A stretch of 7,502 nt of DNA from a bacterium (GTDB lineage Bacteria > Armatimonadota > HRBIN16). The stretch is taken from positions 1-7,502 of the forward strand of contig JANWXG010000124.1 in the NCBI GenBank assembly GCA_025057335.1, in the 5' to 3' direction. Shown here one piece after another: positions 1-4,825 of the stretch (its first letter is position 1; every line of letters starts with the position of its first letter). The notes under the pieces are model-generated. The model was not told where the DNA came from. It saw only the letters and a program-made list of their open reading frames with translations, and did not search any database. A program made the position numbers and the translations under genes.

Positions 1-503
1 CCGCAGTTGTCCAGCACGATGTCTGCTACCTCGAACAGCCGTTTCGTGCCCGCGCGAGGCGTCACCGACTTCGAGTAGGTCACGGACGTGAGCGCGATGA
101 CCGTCGCGCCCTTCTCGCGACCATACTGCGCCGCCTCTACCGCCACCGCGTTGCGCCCCGACACCGAATGCACTATCAGCACGTCGCCCGCCTCGAGGGG
201 GATGGCGCTCATGAAGATGTGCGCGTAGCCCGACTGACGCTCCAGCAGGGAGGTCATGGTAATCGGGCGCACGTCGCAAGTTAAGCCCGGAGGCAGGATG
301 GGGGAGATGCACGCCAGTCCGCCCGCACGGTAGAATAGCTCCTGCGCGAGGATGCCCGCGTGCGAGGCTCCGAACACGTAAATCATCCTGTCGTCCGCGA
401 TGGCGTCCGCCATCACCTGCGCGGCGCGTTGCATGTTCTCGCTCTGTGTGCGCTCCACCTCGTCCAGCTGCTGGCGAATGGCGTCGAAGTATGCCTTCAT
501 CAT
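1..503 (-). CDS. SIS-domain (sugar isomerase-like) protein, C-terminus cut by window edge
   Basis: Reading leftward from the ATG at 503, an open frame of 167 codons runs off the window with no stop. It is a clear paralog of the neighbouring gene: both have an N-terminal helix with ERTQ (residues 17-20 here), a first strand ending in a G-x-x-H loop (FGASHAG, 44-50), the AGDVLI strand with the SVSG phosphosugar-binding loop (about 105-116), a TSVTYS segment and KRLFEVADIVLDN (154-166). SIS domains bind phosphorylated sugars, as in isomerases, MurQ-type etherases and transcriptional regulators; which reaction applies here cannot be told. ATG 503 is chosen over the adjacent ATG at 500 because AAGGGG (513-518) lies 9 nt upstream. 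The gene starts 3 bp after the stop of the upstream paralog, so the two are very probably co-transcribed and translationally coupled. Roughly the last third is missing. Confidence 0.9.
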   Translation of the reverse strand, partial: MMKAYFDAIRQQLDEVERTQSENMQRAAQVMADAIADDRMIYVFGASHAGILAQELFYRAGGLACISPILPPGLTCDVRPITMTSLLERQSGYAHIFMSAIPLEAGDVLIVHSVSGRNAVAVEAAQYGREKGATVIALTSVTYSKSVTPRAGTKRLFEVADIVLDNC

Positions 504-506
504 CGC

Positions 507-1256
507 TCAGTACCCCTTGCGGATGTAGTCGTCTACTGTCTGCTTGTAGATTTCGGGCCCGTCGGGCAGGTTGATGCTCTTGAAGACGGTCGGCTTTAGA
601 CCGCGCCGCAACATCTCCTCCACAATGCCTGCCACCAGCGCCCACAGCGCGACCGCCGCACCAATGCCCGAGGCGGGACAGACCTTGCGGTCAAGCCCTT
701 CTACCTCCAGCATGGCGTCGCCGTAGTCCGCGCCGTTGTCTATCACTATGTCCACCACCTCAAACAGCCGCTTGCCCGAAGGATGCACCGATTGCAGCTG
801 CGAGGAGTAGCGGATGGAGGTCACGCCGATAGTGGTCAAGCCGTGCTCCTTCGCCTGTACTGCCAGCTCGACGGGTATCGTCTGCTTGCCCGACACCGTG
901 CCGATGATAAGCACGTCGCCCGCCTTGACGTGGCTGCGCTTGAGCGCGGCGGAAACGAGGAGCGCATCGGTCTCGAAACCGCCCCTGCCCGTCTCGCCCT
1001 GCGCCTGTCGGAACGGGTTCGGGTTGTCTACCGACAGGTTGAAATTCAGCGAGCTCATCGCTGCCAGCCCGCCCACGCGGTTAATCAGTTCGCGCGAGAC
1101 CAGATGCCCCGTGTCGTAGACGTGTATCACGCCCTGCCTTGCCAGGCAGTCTGCGCACACCTTTGCCGCGCGGCGAATGGCTTCGCCCTGCGTGCGCTCA
1201 ATATCCACTAGCAACTGCCGATAGGCTTCAAAGGCTCTAGTAATCAGGTCGCTCAC
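507..1256 (-). CDS. SIS-domain (sugar isomerase-like) protein
   Basis: A complete 249-residue cytoplasmic protein of the 'sugar isomerase domain-containing' / UPF0309-like type, whose usual length is about 240-250. Visible parts are an N-terminal helical segment with ERTQGEAIRRAA (20-31), a Rossmann-like first strand and loop VIHVYDTGHLVSRE (43-56), the AGDVLIIGTVSGKQ strand and phosphosugar-binding loop (112-125), GVTSIRYS (144-151), KRLFEVVDIVIDNGADYGDA (162-181) and a C-terminal helix pair. Members are expected to bind a phosphosugar, perhaps an amino sugar; the substrate is not identifiable here. The start is GTG at 1256, read leftward, because AGGAGG (1265-1270) sits 8 nt upstream. It is the first gene of a pair with the truncated paralog, separated by 3 bp. 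A candidate promoter lies at 1368-1397. The paralogs differ between residues 66 and 105, where this copy is longer and has an FRQAQGETGRGG loop, suggesting different substrates or a hetero-oligomer. Confidence 0.93.
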   Translation of the reverse strand: MSDLITRAFEAYRQLLVDIERTQGEAIRRAAKVCADCLARQGVIHVYDTGHLVSRELINRVGGLAAMSSLNFNLSVDNPNPFRQAQGETGRGGFETDALLVSAALKRSHVKAGDVLIIGTVSGKQTIPVELAVQAKEHGLTTIGVTSIRYSSQLQSVHPSGKRLFEVVDIVIDNGADYGDAMLEVEGLDRKVCPASGIGAAVALWALVAGIVEEMLRRGLKPTVFKSINLPDGPEIYKQTVDDYIRKGY

Positions 1257-1367
1257 AATGATTGCCTCCTGAACTTGCTCTCGGTATCCGCTTGCCCCTT
1301 AAACCCGTATTCGCCACCGTGCCCCTTTCTCCTTGCGCGGAGCGCTCGCCTCTGCTCTTGTCTTCCT

Positions 1368-1397
1368 ATTAAAGATGGTGATAGAATCGCGATACAA
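1368..1397 (-). promoter_or_regulatory. Candidate sigma-70 type promoter of the SIS gene pair
   Basis: On the minus strand, TTGTAT (1392-1397) and TTTAAT (1368-1373) are separated by 18 bp. The -10 matches the consensus at five of six positions and the -35 keeps TTG. Transcription would begin near 1361 and leave a leader of about 105 nt before the GTG at 1256. It is the only reasonable pair seen upstream of the operon, but the -35 is weak. Confidence 0.35.
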
Positions 1398-1426
1398 TGG
1401 TAAGGTAGAGCAGTTGCTGCCACTGA

Positions 1427-1441
1427 CTGTTACGGTAACAG
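1427..1441. promoter_or_regulatory. 15-bp perfect palindrome, LacI/GntR-like operator candidate
   Basis: CTGTTAC-G-GTAACAG is a perfect inverted repeat with a one-base centre, lying about 30 bp upstream of the proposed -35 of the SIS operon. Its size and TGTTAC/GTAACA arms resemble operators of sugar-responsive LacI-family regulators such as those for gluconate in enteric bacteria. A palindrome this short cannot terminate transcription well and no U-tract follows. That it is the binding site of a carbohydrate regulator for the SIS genes is an inference; no regulator gene is in the window. Confidence 0.35.
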
Positions 1442-1485
1442 GCTAGTGTTCCGCTAAGTTATGAACTTGTGATTGCTTCTCGGAT

Positions 1486-1596
1486 GCCCCACCATTGAAA
1501 TGGTGGGCTATGAGCAGGAAAAACCTGCCTGCGCAGGTTCCCAAATCCGCGAAAGGCGGATTTTGCTCTATCATAGCCCCCGATTTCAATCGGGGG
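1486..1596. repeat. Multi-hairpin intergenic repeat element (copy A)
   Basis: Four short palindromes follow each other: CCCACCAT/ATGGTGGG (1488-1495, 1500-1507), AACCTGC/GCAGGTT (1522-1528, 1533-1539), AAATCCGC/GCGGATTT (1543-1550, 1556-1563) and CCCCCGAT/ATCGGGGG (1577-1584, 1589-1596). The middle two are enclosed by an outer stem GCTATGA (1507-1513) / TCATAGC (1571-1577), extended by GAGCA/TGCTC. The whole folds as a branched cloverleaf-like structure between two similar outer hairpins. A related copy at 4655-4711 shares the GAGC...GCTC stem and the ATCCGC hairpin, which marks this as a dispersed element rather than a one-off. It holds no credible coding sequence. It may be a REP/MITE-like element or a structured RNA. 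Confidence 0.7.
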
Positions 1597-1619
1597 AAAT
1601 ATGCTGTCGAAACCAGAAC

Positions 1620-1659
1620 TCATCACTGAACGAAGCACCATAGCCTTGTTCAGTGGTGA
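1620..1659. repeat. Inverted repeat with 12-bp arms
   Basis: TCATCACTGAAC (1620-1631) pairs with GTTCAGTGGTGA (1648-1659) over 12 positions with one G:U wobble, around a 16-nt loop. No T-tract follows, so it is not a good intrinsic terminator. It sits about 25 bp beyond the multi-hairpin element and may be part of the same repeat cluster. Confidence 0.5.
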
Positions 1660-1700
1660 TTGCATAGTGTCGATTCGGGTACGATAGCTGAGTTGCGTTC

Positions 1701-1733
1701 TCCCTGTCATGCTGAGCGACAGCGAAGCATCTC
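1701..1733. repeat. Widespread 'TGTCATGCTGAGC...GAAGCATCTC' intergenic repeat
   Basis: The segment carries TGTCATGCTGAGCG followed by AGCGAAGCATCTC, with ATGCT (1709-1713) and AGCAT (1726-1730) as inverted ends. From memory, very similar short sequences recur between genes in many unrelated bacterial genomes, usually at the end of transcription units. It is not a gene; an open frame starting inside it at 1709 is therefore not credible as a protein start. Confidence 0.55.
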
Positions 1734-1754
1734 CAGGTGGCGCTAAGGTGAGGT

Positions 1755-1866
1755 TCTCCGCCGCGCTCTGCAACGGTGGAGAGCGTTGTCTCCTGTGCGC
1801 ATCCCTACCTCCCTGGAGGTTGAAGCGTTACCAAGCGGATACCTCTGCGCTCGTGGAGGAGGTAGG
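1755..1866 (+). other. Hairpin-rich leader upstream of the 1938 gene, with competing pairings
   Basis: The 280 bases before 1938 hold no convincing gene. They contain a stem TCTCCGCCG/CGGTGGAGA (1755-1763, 1774-1782; one G:U). They also contain ACCTCC-CT-GGAGGT (1807-1820), whose left arm can pair instead with a distant segment: CCTACCTCC (1804-1812) is perfectly complementary to GGAGGTAGG (1858-1866). The two pairings exclude each other. A weak promoter-like pair, TTGTGC (1881-1886) and TACAAC (1905-1910) with an 18-bp spacer, lies downstream of these structures, so whether they are transcribed with the gene is open. Confidence 0.3.
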
Positions 1867-1937
1867 CGTTAGAGAGGCGATTGTGCTGGAACTGACTTAG
1901 ACCCTACAACCACAGCAGGAGGCGCGGGGAGCTGAGG

Positions 1938-2576
1938 ATGGAAAAGACCCAGGCGATACAATCGCTGCCAGTGGGGAAGTGGGCGGTTGGATACATCGAA
2001 CGCCGCGTAGCGTTGGCTAGTGACTACATGAGGACATTGTTGAGCCGATGTAACCTGCAGGAGGGTGCTGCGTTCGTCTACGCTCCACGCACGGTTGCTA
2101 AGGAGCACATTCACAATCTGGGGCAGGGAGGGATTATCGAAGGCAAACTCAGGTCTGACGGTAGCATCGAGCTCAGCCAAGTGCCCACCACCCTGCTCAC
2201 ACGATATCTCTACAGGAAGTTACGGAGCTCTGCTCCCGCTATTCTGCTGGCTGAAGACCTGCTCTGTCTTCCCACTGACCCCTGCGCTGGGCAAATCAAC
2301 CCTAGTATCCATGTGGCCTACGATGGGAGGATTTACTATTATGCCAGAAACAACGCCCCCCTCGGTCAGGTGGAAGAGGTCATCCTGAGCGTAGATGTCG
2401 CATACCCTCCTGCACTTCTGCTGGTAGCAACTCTTCCCATGACACAAAGTGAGACGAGGGTCCCCGACGTCCTTCCCGCGTTGCCGGAGGCAGGTCAGAT
2501 ACAAACGATAGTGGTCGGCGCTTATGACGGTGAAAGTTTCCTGATCTGGAACAGGAAAAGCGGACGGGCTAAGTAG
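1938..2576 (+). CDS. Hypothetical protein, 212 residues
   Basis: I do not recognise a family. The frame is open for 212 codons and begins with MEKTQAIQSLPVGKWAVGY. It has no signal peptide or membrane segment, so it is probably cytoplasmic. The most structured-looking parts are a strand-like stretch HVAYDGRIYYYARNN (about 125-139), a hydrophobic run SVDVAYPPALLLVATLP (about 152-168) and a C-terminal GAYDGESFLIWNRKSG (about 193-208). The two YDG-containing strands may be repeats of one fold. ATG 1938 is supported by GGGGA (1926-1930) 7 nt upstream; a better AGGAGG (1917-1922) is 15 nt away. No stop-free alternative on the other strand has a comparable ribosome site. The neighbours give no functional clue. 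Coding status is likely but not certain. Confidence 0.6.
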   Translation: MEKTQAIQSLPVGKWAVGYIERRVALASDYMRTLLSRCNLQEGAAFVYAPRTVAKEHIHNLGQGGIIEGKLRSDGSIELSQVPTTLLTRYLYRKLRSSAPAILLAEDLLCLPTDPCAGQINPSIHVAYDGRIYYYARNNAPLGQVEEVILSVDVAYPPALLLVATLPMTQSETRVPDVLPALPEAGQIQTIVVGAYDGESFLIWNRKSGRAK

Positions 2577-2670
2577 CCTTGTGACAGAGAGCAGACGCGG
2601 TTGTGCGCAGAGGAAAAGCTTGTGGACTGCGTTGAAACCTTGGATGCTTCGTACCCAGCACGTTGACAAC

Positions 2671-2763
2671 CGAAGCCTTCGGCAACTCGGGCGCGTAGGG
2701 CTACCGTGACGATGGCAACGCGGGTTTGCTGCCGTCGGGGCGCGATACTATGACCCGCGTTGC
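2671..2763. repeat. Palindromic intergenic repeat (copy B) with 11-bp inverted arms
   Basis: The element opens with CCGAAG-C-CTTCGG, then GTAG-GG-CTAC, and ends in a perfect 11-bp inverted repeat GCAACGCGGGT (2715-2725) / ACCCGCGTTGC (2753-2763) around a 27-nt loop. Its first half (AAGCCTTCGGCAA, GGCGCGTAG, CTAC, CGA..GC) is repeated with changes at 4568-4620. It therefore belongs to a dispersed family that also flanks the MNT-HEPN pair on the other side. The large hairpin is followed by TTTGTAA and could incidentally stop transcription from the 1938 gene. Confidence 0.6.
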
Positions 2764-2832
2764 TTTGTAATCCAAACCATCACCGGATGACGTTTGTGAG
2801 GTAGGTATTTGAGGGACGGGAAGGAGGAGAAG

Positions 2833-3216
2833 ATGATCACGCTACACGAATTTCCGGTACTGCCCTTCGCAGCAGGAGCGGTTGCTTTTAGCCTGTTGCT
2901 GAATCTGTGGTCGTGGAGGTACCGACAGGAGGCAGGGGCAAAACGTTGGGTGTGGGGTAGTAGCATTTTACTGGGCGCCATAATGTTGCTCTCCTTCGCA
3001 CAACTCGCCCGCCTGAGCGGACCTCTTCGTTTCGCGACCATCGTTGTAGCAGGAGCAATGATGCTTGCTGGTGCATGGCTTGGGGCGTCTCGTGTTCACA
3101 TTAGCAATAACTCCGAGCGCAATGCGTGGTGGTCGGGTTTTCTGCAAGGGTTGGTATTGTCTCTTTTCATCCTCATTGCTGTTACTCTCATTCTGTCTCA
3201 CATAACCAGCAAGTAG
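2833..3216 (+). CDS. Small membrane protein with four predicted helices
   Basis: A 127-residue, very hydrophobic protein of no family I recognise. Four membrane segments are visible at about 9-28, 39-59, 66-85 and 102-122, separated by short loops rich in R/K (RYRQEAGAKR at 29-38) and by a polar loop RVHISNNSERN (87-97). By the positive-inside rule the 29-38 loop should be cytoplasmic, placing both ends outside. No catalytic motif is seen. The start is ATG 2833 because AAGGAGG (2821-2827) lies 5 nt upstream; an in-frame TTG at 2809 would add eight charged residues and has no comparable site. It is preceded by a palindromic repeat and followed by a possibly decayed gene, so it appears to stand alone. 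Confidence 0.7.
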   Translation: MITLHEFPVLPFAAGAVAFSLLLNLWSWRYRQEAGAKRWVWGSSILLGAIMLLSFAQLARLSGPLRFATIVVAGAMMLAGAWLGASRVHISNNSERNAWWSGFLQGLVLSLFILIAVTLILSHITSK

Positions 3217-3292
3217 GGACGGGGCGACAGGGTGGTTAACCGTTCTTGGAAGATGTATGGTGCAGGTCGGTTAGCTTCTCTTGCGCAGCCCG

Positions 3293-3809
3293 ATGTTGAG
3301 GCAGCATCCGTCTCTGTATGGCGAGCATGAGCCAGTCAATTGCGCGGAGACCTCTACGCGGCTAATGGGGGATTATTGTCCCCGAGTCTTCGTGACGTGG
3401 CGGGTTGGTCTGCGCCAACCTCCAAGGATTTTCACCTGGTAACTCTCGCCGTTCCAAACGGGCAGCAAAAGCGGTATCGCTGGGCGGCATTTGTACCACC
3501 ACCTGTATACCAGAGCATTCGGTTTCGTAGGGCGGAGGTCGAAGCCCGTGCCTTTTACAGGACGCCCGAGCAAGCGGCGAGGGCAGTATTGCGTCTTTGG
3601 GATACAGACGGGCGCACGATCGCTATCACAGTGATGCAGGCACGTCTTGCTCTTGGGAGAACTGGTATATATATGAGTCGGACTGGAGGAAGGGGAGGGA
3701 GGAGATGGAGCGGACAGTCGAGACGGTCAGGGTTCGCCAATCAGCCCGAGACAACAGCCTGCATAGCCGCCGTTGCTCCCCTCCTGCAATGGTGGTACAA
3801 TGGGGTTGA
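3293..3809 (+). pseudogene. Possible decayed gene, fragments in three frames
   Basis: No intact gene is evident here, but three adjoining stretches in different frames look protein-like. The first is 3293-3442, a 49-codon frame containing GDYCPRVFVTWRVGL. The second is about 3430-3615, containing RYRWAAFVPPPVYQSIRF and EQAARAVLRLWDTDGRTIAI. The third is about 3600-3809, containing SCSWENWYIYESDWRKGREE and ending in TGA 3807-3809. They could be one gene broken by two frameshifts, but I recognise no family and the composition alone could mislead. The middle frame stays open into the downstream nucleotidyltransferase; its residues from about 3620 to 3834 look like out-of-frame translation. The end of this region contains the promoter of the next gene. 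Confidence 0.25.
3773..3801 (+). promoter_or_regulatory. Promoter of the MNT-HEPN pair
   Basis: TTGCTC (3773-3778) and TACAAT (3796-3801) are exactly 17 bp apart. The -10 matches the consensus at five of six positions. Transcription would start near 3808, leaving a leader of under 30 nt that contains GAGGAG (3820-3825) ahead of the ATG at 3835. This supports a short nucleotidyltransferase and an independent transcription unit. Confidence 0.55.
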
Positions 3810-3834
3810 GTGCAGAAGCGAGGAGTCACCCAGC

Positions 3835-4146
3835 ATGTCCCCAGTGCAAGAAGTGGTGCGACAGTATCATCGGCGCGTAGAACAAGAGCTGGGAACAGCT
3901 GTCCAGGTCATCCTGTTTGGTTCGCACGCACGAGGCGAGGCGAGCGCCGATTCGGATGTGGACGTGCTGGTCATTGTGCCTCGATTAGACGCGCACGTCA
4001 TGGAAAGGCTGATAGACCTTGCCTGGGAAGCGAGTATAGAGGCAGGACTAGTGCTCTCGGTAGTGCCGCTGGATGCTCAGCGCCTGCCTCTGATGCAAGC
4101 GTCGCCTTTCTTCCAGGCTGTGCAGCGGGAGGGGGTCCCTCTGTGA
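3835..4146 (+). CDS. MNT-type nucleotidyltransferase, MntA-like antitoxin
   Basis: A 103-residue minimal nucleotidyltransferase. The strand VILFGSHARGEASADSDVDV (25-44) carries the family signature GS-x10-D-x-D: G29, S30, then D41 and D43 for metal and nucleotide binding. In type VII toxin-antitoxin systems such MNT proteins silence the HEPN partner by transferring AMP from ATP to it; by gene pairing that is the expected role here. The third catalytic carboxylate of the fold, expected in a later strand, is not obvious: the matching segment GLVLSVVPLD (71-80) has S75 where an acid might be expected and D80 only at its end. ATG 3835 is chosen for GAGGAG (3820-3825) 9 nt upstream and the promoter just before; the in-frame extension back to TTG 3340 lacks any support. 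The stop overlaps the next gene by 4 nt, indicating coupled translation. The family is certain; antitoxin function is inferred. Confidence 0.92.
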   Translation: MSPVQEVVRQYHRRVEQELGTAVQVILFGSHARGEASADSDVDVLVIVPRLDAHVMERLIDLAWEASIEAGLVLSVVPLDAQRLPLMQASPFFQAVQREGVPL

Positions 4147-4553
4147 GCGAGCACCAGCGCACGCTCATCGGCTATCGGATGGAGCGAGCCCGCTCTACTT
4201 TGCAAGATGCGTTGTTGCTCCGAGCGCAAGGCGGCAGCATCTGGAGCGTGGTCAATCGCGCCTACTATGGTATGTTCTACGCGACACTGGCTTTGCTGCT
4301 CCACATAGGGCAGAGCAGTTCCAGGCATAGCGGGGTGATTCGTCTCTTTGACCAGCACTATATCAGGACGGGGAAGCTGCCCGCAGAGATGAGCCGATGG
4401 CTACATCGTGCTTTTGAGCTGCGCCAGATGGGCGACTATCACGAAACCGCAGAGCTGGAAGAGGAGCAGGCGCAACTCCTGCTGCAGCAGGCGGAGCAGT
4501 TCATTCGGCTCGCTGATGAATACCTCTCGGCACAGGAGCAATCACGCGAGTAG
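4143..4553 (+). CDS. HEPN-domain protein, HepT-like toxin
   Basis: A 136-residue all-helical HEPN protein. Typical family marks are YRMERARSTLQDALLL (11-26), the NRAYYGMFYATLALLL helix (38-53), a SSRHSGVIRLFDQHYIRTGK segment (59-78), and LRQMGDYH (93-100) followed by a long acidic, Gln-rich helix to the C-terminus. HEPN toxins are ribonucleases that use an R-x4-6-H motif; here R94-x5-H100 fits. The RX4HXY motif of the classic HepT, whose tyrosine accepts AMP, is absent; Y99 lies between R94 and H100 instead. This matches the PF05168-like HEPN branch rather than the DUF86 branch. The start is GTG 4143, within a GTGA overlap with the nucleotidyltransferase stop, so the toxin is translated only with its partner. 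No ATG lies near. Longer upstream reading in this frame overlaps the partner gene and is not real. Toxin activity is inferred from pairing. Confidence 0.9.
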   Translation: MSEHQRTLIGYRMERARSTLQDALLLRAQGGSIWSVVNRAYYGMFYATLALLLHIGQSSSRHSGVIRLFDQHYIRTGKLPAEMSRWLHRAFELRQMGDYHETAELEEEQAQLLLQQAEQFIRLADEYLSAQEQSRE

Positions 4554-4565
4554 TGCCCTCACTAC

Positions 4566-4720
4566 CAAAGCCTTCGGCAAAGCAGTGGCGCGTAGTGGCT
4601 ACTGCAACGACAGCGATGCAGGTAGGGCGACCCCTCTCGCGCGACGCGGTGCTCGAGCGAACATGCCATCCGCGAAGGCGGATTTCGCTCCCGCCATCCC
4701 CCGATTTGAATTGGTGCTAA
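4566..4720. repeat. Composite palindromic repeat (copies of elements A and B) after the HEPN gene
   Basis: The 272 bases between the HEPN gene and galE hold no gene. The left half (4568-4620) repeats the start of the element at 2672-2722: AAGCCTTCGGCAA, GGCGCGTAG and CTAC are shared, with a GCAGT/ACTGC stem. The right half (4655-4711) repeats the element at 1512-1596: an outer stem GAGCGAA (4655-4661) / TTCGCTC (4684-4690), an inner hairpin ATCCGC-GAAG-GCGGAT (4668-4683) and a degraded CCCCGATTTGAATTGGTG. Compared with the first copy, the outer stem has changed A-T to G-C on both sides, preserving pairing. It may also serve as a transcription end for the MNT-HEPN operon. Confidence 0.65.
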
Positions 4721-4757
4721 AGCGCTGCCAAATTCAACGTGTCAAAGCGCTCTCCCC

Positions 4758-4786
4758 CTGCAGGAGCACCCTGCTCTCGCTATAAT
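4758..4786 (+). promoter_or_regulatory. Promoter of galE
   Basis: A perfect TATAAT -10 box at 4781-4786 sits 45 bp before the galE start. Seventeen bases upstream is CTGCAG (4758-4763), a poor -35. Transcription would begin near 4793 and give a leader of about 33 nt with GGAGG (4814-4818). The -10 and its position make this likely despite the weak -35. Confidence 0.5.
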
Positions 4787-4825
4787 TACTGTGTATACAA
4801 CATCCTGAAACCCGGAGGCGTTCAC

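Noticed and set aside
783..1211. A 142-codon plus-strand frame
   Set aside because: It lies inside the minus-strand SIS gene, has no ribosome site and is a low-complexity shadow frame.
1486..1596. A CRISPR array, suggested by several short palindromes in a row
   Set aside because: The palindromes differ from one another, spacing is irregular and there is no constant repeat with unique spacers.
1459..1773. A 104-codon minus-strand frame between the SIS genes and the hypothetical gene
   Set aside because: It spans the palindromic repeats and the widespread intergenic repeat, so its translation is that of repeat DNA.
2220..2669. A 149-codon minus-strand frame
   Set aside because: It overlaps the plus-strand 1938 gene, has no visible ribosome site and its composition is not convincing. 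The choice is less certain than for the galE antisense frame because the plus-strand gene is also unrecognised.
3340..3834. An N-terminal extension of the nucleotidyltransferase to a TTG start
   Set aside because: The family domain begins at the ATG at 3835, which has its own Shine-Dalgarno and a well-spaced promoter at 3773-3801 inside the supposed extension.
4739..4825. A 29-residue N-terminal extension of GalE
   Set aside because: It begins upstream of the TATAAT box and is unrelated to GalE; the NAD-binding strand starts right after the ATG at 4826.
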